A stretch of 31,952 bases of DNA, taken from IMG/VR virus record IMGVR_UViG_3300037086_000036, positions 1 to 31,952 of that record; one strand, 5' to 3'. The stretch is from a virus. Shown here piece after piece: positions 15,354 through 22,870 of this stretch. Every line of letters begins with the position of its first letter. The stretch's first letter is position 1. A program made the translations under genes and the position numbers. Under the pieces are notes generated by a model. It worked only from the letters and a program-made list of their open reading frames with translations. It was not told where the DNA came from and did no database searches.

Positions 15354-15395
15354 ATAAACATTATATAATATTTCTCTTGCGTTTGCAATGTTTAT
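15354..15395 (+). promoter_or_regulatory. AT-rich inverted repeat upstream of protease gene
   Basis: ATAAACAT (15354-15361) and ATGTTTAT (15388-15395) form a perfect 8-bp inverted repeat around an AT-rich loop with a TATAAT hexamer (15364-15369); CTTTTATCC follows. It could be a weak terminator or part of a promoter. No good -35 box is seen. Confidence 0.25.
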
Positions 15396-15432
15396 CTTTT
15401 ATCCTTAAAAGAAAAGGAAGTGTGGTTCCTGA

Positions 15433-16650
15433 ATGAAAATAGTAAACCTACAGTCCGCAGATGGACAGCCTGTACACTGGGAAGAAACACCCGAAGGATT
15501 CCTCCGCAGCCGTATGCGTGTTCTTCGTTCTTGCGTCATGCCTTACGACCTCTCTGAGCTGGAAGGTGCCCCGGAAGGGGCACCCAACCCAGTAATGATG
15601 TATGTCAGCATGGACAGTATGACAAGCCCGGAGAGTTTGCGCTCGCTTGAAGGCGTTCCAATAGTAGCATGGGATCACGCTTGGATTACCCTTGAGGGTG
15701 TTAAAGTTGTGTCTAAAGGCAATGTTGCCGGGGCACCACTTGTCGTCGGCCCATTCTTAGAGATAGACTTGTTGGTTACAGACGCTCAAACGATTCAGGA
15801 TATAAAGGATAGAAAGATAGGGGAGGTTTCGGCGGCTTACAATGCGCAGAGCATTTTTGAGTCCGGGGAGCATGACGGAGAACGCTATGATGCGCGACAA
15901 ACACAAATCCGTTACAACCATATAGCAATCATACCAGAGGGACGAGGGCGTGCAGGGTTTGATGTACGCATACTCAACGAAAAATCTAAAGAAGGAGATG
16001 AGTCTATGGCAACAGTTAAGGTAAAACTCCGTAATGGCAAGTATATCAATACGGACGAAGACGGCGCAGCAGTGGTAGCAGATGATACAACGGCTACCGA
16101 AACTAAGGAAGTGGGAAGCGGGAAGCAACTAGAAGACCTCATGGCCCAATGTGAAGATCTCAAGGCTGCCAAAGCGGAGAGCGATGCTCAGTTGGAAGAA
16201 GTCCGGGGCGAATTGAGTGTATACAAAGAGAAGCTCGATCAGTTGCTCTCGGAAGAGACAATCGAGGCCGCCGCCGGTGAGATGAATGCGGAGCAGGGCG
16301 AGGCATCGGAGATTCTCGAAAACAGCACGTTAGTTGACGACAAAGGCAAGGAAGTTACCGAGGACGCCGAGAAGGACAAGATTAAGAACAGCATCAAGGC
16401 TCTTCACGGCCAGAAGCTGCATTCGGCTGTTCTCTCGAGCATCGGCGTGAAATGCGAAAACATGTCCCCGGAAGCTCTGCGTGGTGCGTTCCATGCCCAG
16501 CACCAGGTTCTCAACACCTTAGGCGGGGCCGGGCGCAAAGTGGTGGCGGGCACCAAACTGATGAACAGCACGGTCGCAAAGGACGGTCAGGTCATTACGA
16601 CCACCCAGCGTTCCGGGCACGACCGCTTAGGCATAAAGAAAGCGGTGTAA
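15433..16650 (+). CDS. Prohead protease fused to scaffold (DUF2213-like)
   Basis: Residues ~1-180 resemble DUF2213 prohead proteases, which trim scaffold and capsid proteins during head maturation. His82 in 'AWDHAWIT' and Ser133 in 'GEVSAAYNA' are spaced as the catalytic His and Ser of HK97-type proteases, and 'YNHIAIIPEGRGRAGFDV' (161-178) is the conserved end of the fold. Residues ~225-275 form a charged coiled coil and the rest is acidic and helical, as expected of a scaffold. AAGGAAG precedes the start. The capsid gene lies downstream. A separate scaffold may start within the gene at 16006. Confidence 0.83.
   Translation: MKIVNLQSADGQPVHWEETPEGFLRSRMRVLRSCVMPYDLSELEGAPEGAPNPVMMYVSMDSMTSPESLRSLEGVPIVAWDHAWITLEGVKVVSKGNVAGAPLVVGPFLEIDLLVTDAQTIQDIKDRKIGEVSAAYNAQSIFESGEHDGERYDARQTQIRYNHIAIIPEGRGRAGFDVRILNEKSKEGDESMATVKVKLRNGKYINTDEDGAAVVADDTTATETKEVGSGKQLEDLMAQCEDLKAAKAESDAQLEEVRGELSVYKEKLDQLLSEETIEAAAGEMNAEQGEASEILENSTLVDDKGKEVTEDAEKDKIKNSIKALHGQKLHSAVLSSIGVKCENMSPEALRGAFHAQHQVLNTLGGAGRKVVAGTKLMNSTVAKDGQVITTTQRSGHDRLGIKKAV
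16006..16650 (+). CDS. Nested scaffold protein (internal in-frame start)
   Basis: ATG 16006 (residue 192 of the protease gene) has AAGGAG at 15992-15997, eight bases upstream, as good a site as those of separate genes here. It would yield a 214-aa protein holding only the coiled-coil and acidic tail, the same arrangement as phage lambda C/Nu3, where the scaffold is translated from inside the protease gene. The site lies just after the protease fold ends, which supports it. Confidence 0.55.
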   Translation: MATVKVKLRNGKYINTDEDGAAVVADDTTATETKEVGSGKQLEDLMAQCEDLKAAKAESDAQLEEVRGELSVYKEKLDQLLSEETIEAAAGEMNAEQGEASEILENSTLVDDKGKEVTEDAEKDKIKNSIKALHGQKLHSAVLSSIGVKCENMSPEALRGAFHAQHQVLNTLGGAGRKVVAGTKLMNSTVAKDGQVITTTQRSGHDRLGIKKAV

Positions 16651-16702
16651 GATAAACACAAAACCTAGAAAATAAAAGACAAACTTGTAAAGGAGATAAC
16701 GT

Positions 16703-17293
16703 ATGGGAAAATTTATTAACGGCTACAGAGGCGAAATTGGTGGTGCCGTTCAAACAACGTATTCGGACCAGCCCGGGGTTGCCGTTCCCGGCATGATTGC
16801 GTTTGCGAGCGATCTCAGTAACGTCGATGCGTTGCTGATTTCGGAAACAGATGGTATTGCAGCAGGTAAAGGCGTCAAGGCTGTTGCCATTGATGACGAC
16901 ATCTCGTTACAGCGTCCCAATGTTTCGGTCCTGTTACCCACCACGGGAAACACGGTCGCGGATTTTGTTGGAGTTCTTTGCTTCGACGAGACGATGCAGT
17001 CGGACGAAGACGGAGTTCCGGGATATGCTGCAGGTCGCCTTGGCCGCATTCTCAAGAATGCACGTGCCGGGGGCCGTATATATGTAAAGGCGGTAGAGGC
17101 CATTGACCCCGCAACATCCGTGGTTCACTGGGTTGTTGTTGCAGGTTCCGACGGTCTGTACGAAGCAGGTGAGTTTGCTCCAGCAGCATTGGCGGGTTCG
17201 GCTTCAGCAGGATATTCAACAACTCTGGCCTCCATTGCAAAATGGGTAACCAAAGCAGAAGCAGGCGATGTAGCAATTATCGAGTTCTTCTAA
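16703..17293 (+). CDS. Putative head decoration/cement protein
   Basis: A 196-aa beta-rich protein with conserved 'YRGEIGGAVQTTYSDQPGVAVPGMIAFASD' features of phage structural cement proteins, lying between the scaffold and the major capsid genes. It has no signal peptide. It probably binds the outside of the capsid and stabilises it. AAAGGAG precedes ATG. Assigned from position and overall pattern, so the exact family is uncertain. Confidence 0.65.
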   Translation: MGKFINGYRGEIGGAVQTTYSDQPGVAVPGMIAFASDLSNVDALLISETDGIAAGKGVKAVAIDDDISLQRPNVSVLLPTTGNTVADFVGVLCFDETMQSDEDGVPGYAAGRLGRILKNARAGGRIYVKAVEAIDPATSVVHWVVVAGSDGLYEAGEFAPAALAGSASAGYSTTLASIAKWVTKAEAGDVAIIEFF

Positions 17294-17365
17294 GCTGAAG
17301 AAACGGTACGTAATTAACATAACACAACAAAACATACTAAAACATTGGAAAAGGAGGGCTTATAA

Positions 17366-18319
17366 ATGGCCTATCAATTTGATGCAAAGGGACACTCCCA
17401 GATAAAGGCTACAGAACTTATCGTTGGCGTTTTTGACCAGGTCGAAGCGGCGTTCTACGATGCTCTGTATCCTGAGATCCTGTGGAAAGAGACATTACCC
17501 CCGGAATCGGTGAAGACGGATATCGACCCGGGCGCGATGAATTACATTTATCGTTCACGCGATTACCGTGGGATGGGCCAGTTCGTTAATGGCGACCCGA
17601 AGAATATTCCTCGCGTGGGGCAAGTCGTTGGACAAATCACCGTTCCGATTCTCGACGCAGCCGTCGGTGCAACATTGACCGATGCAGAAGCACGCAGATA
17701 CCAGTTCGGTTATCAAAGTGCGTTGGCGCAGGACTACGGTGAAATCATGAAGAAAGCAGCGGACTACCATGTAGAACGCACGTTCTTCTTCGGCAATGAC
17801 GCCGCGAATTTCGTGCCCTTCCTTGACTACTCAACGGTAGACAAGATTCCCGTCGACGCATGGACCGGTGCTTCTCCTGATGCATGGGTACAGAGCATTA
17901 ACGACGCATTAACCGCCGTATACACCAATAGCAAGACCGTGCACCTCCCAGACACTGTTATCCTCCCCCCGGCCAAGTTCTCCATGTTGACCGGTGCATA
18001 CGTTATCGGAGCCGGTGCTGTTGGCGTGGCTGTAAGCGCACTCGAATATCTGCGGAAGAACAACATATACACCGCCCTCACTCAGAAAGAGCTGAAGATT
18101 AAGACCCTTCGGTATCTCGAAGGTGCTGGCGTTGCCGGAGTTGATCGTGCAATCATCTGCGAATGGAATGCAAGAAACTTTGTATTGCCGTTCCCGCTGG
18201 CCTATCAGTTGGCGCAGCCCGTTCCCATTCCTCTGGGCGTTGAAATGTTTGCCGAATACATATTCGGTTCGTTCAACGTGAGATATCCCGGGTCAATGGC
18301 ATATCTGGATGGTCTGTAA
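17366..18319 (+). CDS. Major capsid protein (DUF2184)
   Basis: The 317-aa protein fits the DUF2184 major capsid family: 'YPEILWKETLPPESVKTDIDPGA' near the start, a central 'YHVERTFFFGND' segment, 'PDTVILPPAKFSML' and a C-terminal 'RAIICEWNARNFVLPFPLAYQ'. Position after protease and decoration genes agrees. A strong AAAAGGAGGG site and an A-rich, unstructured leader (17294-17365) fit high expression. Confidence 0.9.
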   Translation: MAYQFDAKGHSQIKATELIVGVFDQVEAAFYDALYPEILWKETLPPESVKTDIDPGAMNYIYRSRDYRGMGQFVNGDPKNIPRVGQVVGQITVPILDAAVGATLTDAEARRYQFGYQSALAQDYGEIMKKAADYHVERTFFFGNDAANFVPFLDYSTVDKIPVDAWTGASPDAWVQSINDALTAVYTNSKTVHLPDTVILPPAKFSMLTGAYVIGAGAVGVAVSALEYLRKNNIYTALTQKELKIKTLRYLEGAGVAGVDRAIICEWNARNFVLPFPLAYQLAQPVPIPLGVEMFAEYIFGSFNVRYPGSMAYLDGL

Positions 18320-18374
18320 GATTTAGGTTTAACTCGTAAAACAAACACAATGATAGGAAGGAGGCTTTTTTATC

Positions 18375-18791
18375 ATGGCACCAAAACGTACTAAAGTGGT
18401 AGCACCAGTTGCTCCCTCTATACCGAAGCGGACGAAGGGCACAGTATTAATTGCCAATCATCACACGGGGGGTTTCACATTTACCCAACGTTCACCTGAC
18501 GGAAAGATTTTGTTGAAACCGTTGCGCTTGCCCCCGGGCACCACAACTCCAGTGCCCGCAGAGGACTGGTTGAAGTGTAAGGAAATAGAAGTTGTCAAAC
18601 ATTACATGGACAAGGGTTTGATTGCTGAAGTAACGCAGGACAGAGCTGAAGTTCCGGTAAGGGACGCAACTTCTACAAAACTTACACCTCCTGACCACCT
18701 GAAGACAGACCAAGAGTTGTCCAACGAAGCAGGCGGTACGGTTGCAGCGAAAGTTACTCGACAGAATCCGGGCTCGGTGAACCTCAAGTAA
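18375..18791 (+). CDS. Head-associated hypothetical protein, 138 aa
   Basis: The N-terminus is basic and Pro-rich; residues ~22-90 form a small beta domain with 'LRLPPGTTTPVPAEDWLK' and 'VVKHYMDKGLIAEV', a pattern seen in proteins encoded beside phage capsid genes. The function is unknown; a head completion or minor capsid role is inferred from position. AGGAAGGAGG precedes the start. Confidence 0.55.
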   Translation: MAPKRTKVVAPVAPSIPKRTKGTVLIANHHTGGFTFTQRSPDGKILLKPLRLPPGTTTPVPAEDWLKCKEIEVVKHYMDKGLIAEVTQDRAEVPVRDATSTKLTPPDHLKTDQELSNEAGGTVAAKVTRQNPGSVNLK

Positions 18792-18830
18792 CAAGAAGTA
18801 AAATACAAAAGGAAGGAGATATAACATATC

Positions 18831-19904
18831 ATGAAGAAGTTTCTTTTACCTACATTCGTATTGTTCCTGTTGGCAATCGCTGCCGTAGCCTTCTGTTTGG
18901 TATCAACAGATAGTGTTGTTACCATACAGAACGGAAAGGCGGTGCGAGAAACTGTAGCTGCTGTAGGAGCAGCAGCAAGTACTGCAGCCGATCCTCTAAC
19001 AGGAAAATCAGTAACAGCTACCGAAGGTAACATAACAGCAACAGCCAAAACCAATGGTAATAATGCTGGTCTGAAAAATGAGTTTGTAGGTTTGCCAAGA
19101 ATTAAGTTGGTACGTCTTGGAACTGGCACCAATGGTGCAGCTTCTGGAAAGACCCTCATATTAACAGACGACACACCTGATGGTGAATGGGCTGCCGTTG
19201 ATTCGGGCACTACCGTAACTGCCGATACTACATATTTCAAAATCGGTGCAAAGAGCCTGAAGACGCTTTTCAAGACCACCGCAACAGTGGCCTCAGGCGT
19301 CCACGCAACAGAATCCAACATTGACTTTACCGACGACGAATATGTCGGGATGTGGTTGTATTCTACAAAGGTGCTGGCTGCAGGAGACCTCGTATTGAAA
19401 ATCACTGACTCCGTTGCCGGTGTTACAAGCACAAACATACCGGCCGTTGCCACTGCTAACAAATGGACTTGGGTAGAGGTCGATATTTCGGCTGTAGCCA
19501 ATGCCAGCAAGGATGTAATAACGGACGTGAGCATTACACTTAGTGCAGCAGGCGTTGTTAAATCCACTGCAGGAGCATTTTCCGTATACGTCGACGAAAT
19601 GGTAAAATGGGATTCCACAGAAGAGATTACTTTGGGGTCTGCCATTTTACAGGACGGCGTTCTCGGAGTTATGGGCTTGACATACACGACAGGAACTTAC
19701 ATCGCTACAATGACCGTTGTAAATTCGGCGGGAAATGATGTAACAAGCGTAACAAGCACAAACGGGACGGCTCTTGCTACATTAACCGGGGCCTCCTTGG
19801 TTGAGGGTACAGACTATCTGGTGGCCTATCGTACAGGAAACGACGTGCTTGTCTGCATTACCGACCTTTCCAAGACGGTGATGTCAACCTTAATAGCCTA
19901 CTAA
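18831..19904 (+). CDS. Structural-type protein with N-terminal signal sequence
   Basis: Residues 1-22 form a Sec-type signal or anchor helix, odd for a gene in the capsid block. After a low-complexity Ala/Thr stretch (44-75), residues ~95-265 look like a galactose-binding or carbohydrate-binding jelly roll ('WAAVDSGTTVTADTTYFKIG', 'YVGMWLYST', 'AFSVYVDEMVKW'), and the end (~275-357) is another beta domain. It could be a capsid decoration that binds sugars, or an envelope protein. Good AAGGAAGGAG site upstream. Confidence 0.6.
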   Translation: MKKFLLPTFVLFLLAIAAVAFCLVSTDSVVTIQNGKAVRETVAAVGAAASTAADPLTGKSVTATEGNITATAKTNGNNAGLKNEFVGLPRIKLVRLGTGTNGAASGKTLILTDDTPDGEWAAVDSGTTVTADTTYFKIGAKSLKTLFKTTATVASGVHATESNIDFTDDEYVGMWLYSTKVLAAGDLVLKITDSVAGVTSTNIPAVATANKWTWVEVDISAVANASKDVITDVSITLSAAGVVKSTAGAFSVYVDEMVKWDSTEEITLGSAILQDGVLGVMGLTYTTGTYIATMTVVNSAGNDVTSVTSTNGTALATLTGASLVEGTDYLVAYRTGNDVLVCITDLSKTVMSTLIAY

Positions 19905-19937
19905 CCTGTCCTGACGGACGAAAGGAGGGACAGGTAA

Positions 19938-20366
19938 ATGGCGGAGCAGTTAATATTTTCGGAGAAGGGGTACAAGATCTTTAAAACGGATGGAAGGTTC
20001 TTTATTCAGCTCCCCGGTAAGTCTGCATCAAGTGTTGATAGTGGCTTGCGAAAGAATGGTTTCGATACCTTAGATGAGGCACGCACTGTTCTTACTGATC
20101 AAATGAAGAAAGATGGCGTCTACGGTGTCGGCTCCTTCGGTAACGCCTTCTCCAACGGACGTGTCCGTGCGATGAATGCCATTGCAGAGAAGTTGGGCGG
20201 ACGGTATGGGAATGACTTTGGGAGTACCATGAGGGATACAAACTGGAGAGAAGGCAAACGAGCGAAGTCGGACGGGGAGAAAAAAGAAGCCTGTCCGTAT
20301 CCGAAAGACAGTACAGCAGGAAGTTGTTGGCTGGCTGGGTATGAAGGAAGGCCATGTCCCGTATAG
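19938..20366 (+). CDS. Small protein with 'FSNGRVRA' motif and RMF-like C-terminus
   Basis: Residues ~71-90 carry the 'FSNGRVRA...AEKLGGRY' motif shared with four other genes here. The C-terminus (~103-137) has the spacing of ribosome modulation factor and CrpP-type proteins: 'WREGKRA' (103-109), Gly113, 'CPY' (119-121) and 'CWLAGYEG' (130-137). RMF binds and silences 70S ribosomes in starved cells; whether this does so is unknown. The N-terminus (1-50) is beta-rich. Its end overlaps the next gene by 13 bp. The resemblance is by eye. Confidence 0.6.
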   Translation: MAEQLIFSEKGYKIFKTDGRFFIQLPGKSASSVDSGLRKNGFDTLDEARTVLTDQMKKDGVYGVGSFGNAFSNGRVRAMNAIAEKLGGRYGNDFGSTMRDTNWREGKRAKSDGEKKEACPYPKDSTAGSCWLAGYEGRPCPV

Positions 20367-20740
20367 CACCCACATACGCCGAATTCATCGTTCTGTTCCC
20401 GGCATTCGCAGCAGCAGCACTTCAGCCGATAGTGGAGAGTGAACTTTCCCTATCTGCTCGCATGCTGGACGTCGGGGTATGGGACGACTTCTTCAGCGAT
20501 GCTATTGGCCTCGAAGTGGCACACAATCTTGCTATCCGGGCAATCGCCGCAGGCCCCGGGGGACTCGCGCCCACAGGCCAAGTATCAAATGTATCTGGGG
20601 CCGGGATAAGCATAGGGTTTGCTACGCCCTCCGGGAGTGGCAAGTCACGTACCGTCGATTGGTACAACAGAACCAACTACGGACAACAGTTCTTAACACT
20701 ACGGGATCGTGTGGTTCCGATGGGAATGTTGGCTACATGA
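20354..20740 (+). CDS. DUF4054 head-tail connector protein
   Basis: The 128-aa chain fits DUF4054, an adaptor on the portal: an N-terminal 'YAEFIVLFPAFAAA' segment, then 'WDDFFSDAIGLEVAHNLAIRAIAAG', a Gly-rich loop and a C-terminal 'TNYGQQFLTLRDR'. It follows the capsid block and leads the neck genes, as expected. Confidence 0.8.
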   Translation: MSRIAPTYAEFIVLFPAFAAAALQPIVESELSLSARMLDVGVWDDFFSDAIGLEVAHNLAIRAIAAGPGGLAPTGQVSNVSGAGISIGFATPSGSGKSRTVDWYNRTNYGQQFLTLRDRVVPMGMLAT

Positions 20741-20741
20741 A

Positions 20742-21212
20742 ATGTCAGCTACAGTAACCCGTAAGAACCCTAATGCTGTAAAGGCGGTATACGAACGACT
20801 CGGAAAGGCCGCCGAGAAAGAAATAGCAATCGGTTTTCCAAAGGGCAAGGCAAAAGCTTATCCTGACGGAACAAGAGTAATTGATGTAGCAGCAGCTCAC
20901 GTATTCGGAGTTGGGGTTCCACAACGAGACTTCATGGCATTCGCGAAGGAAGGAATCGTAAAGGATTGCTCCCCGATTATCGAATCGTTGGCTGGGCTGG
21001 AAGAGGGCTCGGGGGCGGGCGCAGATGCGTTAAGAGAAGCGGCGGGCATGGTGGGAGCAGAAGCCATAAAGAAGGCCATACTTGACGGGGACTATACACC
21101 TAACGCCCCGGCTACTATAAAGGCAAAACATGGGTCGACTACCCCGTTAATAGACTCGGCCCTCATGCAGAACAGCGTAACTTACGTTGTACGTGAAAGG
21201 ACAAGAAAATGA
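20742..21212 (+). CDS. Neck/tail completion protein (HK97 gp10/Mu gpG-like)
   Basis: The pattern is that of the phage virion morphogenesis/tail completion family: 'EIAIGFPKGKA', 'VPQRDFMAFAKEGI', 'AIKKAILDGDYTPNAPATIKAKHGSTTPLIDSALMQNSVTYVV'. Such proteins close the head-tail joint. I chose ATG 20742, directly after the previous stop, instead of 20709, which lies inside the DUF4054 gene. Its stop overlaps the next ATG (ATGA). Confidence 0.8.
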   Translation: MSATVTRKNPNAVKAVYERLGKAAEKEIAIGFPKGKAKAYPDGTRVIDVAAAHVFGVGVPQRDFMAFAKEGIVKDCSPIIESLAGLEEGSGAGADALREAAGMVGAEAIKKAILDGDYTPNAPATIKAKHGSTTPLIDSALMQNSVTYVVRERTRK

Positions 21213-21436
21213 AGACCCAAACATCTCATTACGAAAACGGAAGGCGCAAGGCACAAGCGGCCCTTTCTAATACAAACCCGGACGGCACGGTAAGTACGGA
21301 CGAAGACAGCCGCATGCAAAGTTTGAAGTCCCGGGCAGAACAGTTTGTGCGGGATTGCAAGAAAGAGTGTTACGACATTGGTGGCAGCTTCCGTGGCCCG
21401 GGCTACTGGGCAGAAGTTTTAAAGATTTTGAGGTGA
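21209..21436 (+). CDS. Small protein with 'YENGRRKA' motif, 75 aa
   Basis: Residues 8-18 carry the shared 'ENGRRKAQAAL' motif. The rest is short and charged, ending 'GYWAEVLKIL', which matches 'EYWDDVLNFG' in the gene at 21841, so the two share both ends of one fold. It is translationally coupled (ATGA) to the tail completion gene. The function is unknown. Confidence 0.55.
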   Translation: MKTQTSHYENGRRKAQAALSNTNPDGTVSTDEDSRMQSLKSRAEQFVRDCKKECYDIGGSFRGPGYWAEVLKILR

Positions 21437-21437
21437 T

Positions 21438-21830
21438 ATGGGCGGCATACTTCCACTATCCGGCTTCGGCCTACTTGCATTGTCTTTCTTCCTCGTCGAC
21501 ACGGTCGTAAACGACGTGCTATACACGAAGGATGAAGTGAATGGAATAGACGTGATAAGCGAGCCAACGCCAAGAACAATACAAGCCGCCGTCGATCCTG
21601 CTAACAAGGAAAAGCTCGAGAACATATTCGGAGGGAACATTGGGGATGGTTCCATAGGCATATATACCCAAGAAGTTCTCTACATGCAAGACCAAGGGGA
21701 CGTGAATCAAAGTTATGTTATCGACGGAGGGAAGGAATACAGAGTAAAAGCGAGAGCAGACTGGACGCTCCAGATGGGCTTCTACGTATATTTAGCTGAA
21801 CGACATATACCACAACCGCAAGGAGTGTAA
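21438..21830 (+). CDS. Putative neck/head-tail joining protein, 130 aa
   Basis: A soluble, mostly beta protein with 'VNGIDVISEPTPRTIQAAVDP' and 'GGKEYRVKARADWTLQMGFYVYLAERHI'. The last part resembles small phage neck or adaptor proteins that sit between the tail completion and tail terminator genes, and the position fits. The first residues are hydrophobic, but this is probably not a signal peptide. Family name not certain. Confidence 0.6.
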   Translation: MGGILPLSGFGLLALSFFLVDTVVNDVLYTKDEVNGIDVISEPTPRTIQAAVDPANKEKLENIFGGNIGDGSIGIYTQEVLYMQDQGDVNQSYVIDGGKEYRVKARADWTLQMGFYVYLAERHIPQPQGV

Positions 21831-21840
21831 GGAGCAGGAA

Positions 21841-22266
21841 ATGGCATTGAAAAGAATCAACGGAGATTTATCAGCTTGGAAGCGGGCACTTCCACGAGAT
21901 ACTTCTGGAATAGATTCCACCCACCCAAAATACTCGTATGCTTACCGCATGGGGAAGAACGGGCGGGAGGATTTTGGTACATATTATCACGAAAGTCAGT
22001 ATGGAGAGTTTGAGGAAAACAAACCGTTTGAGAACGGACGTCTCCGTGCCCAGAATGAAATCAACAACAAGTTGATGAATTTGGGGATTAAAGTACGCAA
22101 TGATAAATCAACTGCAGAGTATTGGGATGATGTTTTGAATTTTGGGGTTAAAATCAGTATTCTTGAGTCCCTGCGACTTTCAAGCCATGTAGATGAATAT
22201 GCAAAATCAGATTTTAAAGACTTACCTTCTGATGTGCAAAGTAAACTAAAACAAAAGTTAGGATAA
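21841..22266 (+). CDS. Small protein with 'FENGRLRA' motif, 141 aa
   Basis: Residues 63-85 hold 'FENGRLRAQNEINNKLMNLG' followed by IKV, strikingly like 'GRQKAENYINARMQNLG' with MKV in the gene at 24790. 'EYWDDVLNFG' follows (93-102), matching the end of the 21209 product. The N-terminus (1-60) is polar and Tyr-rich; the C-terminus is helical. The stop overlaps the next start (TAATG). Function unknown; it lies between two neck genes. Confidence 0.6.
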   Translation: MALKRINGDLSAWKRALPRDTSGIDSTHPKYSYAYRMGKNGREDFGTYYHESQYGEFEENKPFENGRLRAQNEINNKLMNLGIKVRNDKSTAEYWDDVLNFGVKISILESLRLSSHVDEYAKSDFKDLPSDVQSKLKQKLG

Positions 22267-22850
22267 TGCCAAGCCAAGATGACATCTACAACGCACTGGG
22301 TGCAGTTGTTAAATCGACAACGGGCCGGGCATGGTGGCGCAAGGGAGGAATACAAGCACAGCCCACAGGCCCCTACGCTACAGTATTCTTAATCATGGGA
22401 AAAGGAGTAGAGCACGACGTCGTGGACAGAGTTCCAATTACCCCGGTTACAGAAACAAGCGGGGACGCCAAAGAGATACCGTGGGGCACGCGACTAATAG
22501 AATGTCAAATCGAATTTTTTCGTAGTGCTACGAACGACTCGGCTTCGGACGCCGCTACTCGCTTCAAGAACTCGTTGCAGATGCAAGCCCGCTTCTTAGA
22601 CCTCTGGCTCATCATGGGACTAGTCGGCACCGTCGACGTACTCGACATTGCAGCATTGTTCCGGGCGGACACTGAGCCACGAATGAGAGTTACGTTTCAA
22701 GCATACGCAAACATAAACGAACCCTACCCTCTGGACGGGGACAGTTCGACAGATATACAGTTCCAGACTATTGACATTACGCATGTAAAACAAGATGGTG
22801 TGGAGACGGAAATACCAGTAGACGTAGATAACAATCAACCAATAACCTAG
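22266..22850 (+). CDS. Tail terminator/neck protein (LIC_12616-like)
   Basis: The 194-aa protein has the features of phage neck terminator proteins: an N-terminal helix 'DDIYNALGAVVKS', 'GPYATVFLIMG', a strand 'ECQIEFFRSATNDSASDAATRFKN' and a C-terminal beta stretch. Such proteins cap the tail tube. Position directly before the sheath gene is typical. Confidence 0.72.
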   Translation: MPSQDDIYNALGAVVKSTTGRAWWRKGGIQAQPTGPYATVFLIMGKGVEHDVVDRVPITPVTETSGDAKEIPWGTRLIECQIEFFRSATNDSASDAATRFKNSLQMQARFLDLWLIMGLVGTVDVLDIAALFRADTEPRMRVTFQAYANINEPYPLDGDSSTDIQFQTIDITHVKQDGVETEIPVDVDNNQPIT

Positions 22851-22870
22851 TATATAAAGGAGGAATTATA

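Noticed and set aside
15377-15405. Promoter TTGCGT ... TATCCT before the protease gene
   Set aside because: The spacing is 17 bases, but both boxes match the consensus weakly in an AT-rich region, so I do not list it as a promoter.
18602-19687. Long antisense open frame (361 codons) opposite the 18831 gene
   Set aside because: It mirrors a repetitive, Thr/Val/Ala-rich coding region on the + strand, shows no ribosome binding site or recognisable domain, and all supported genes are on the + strand.
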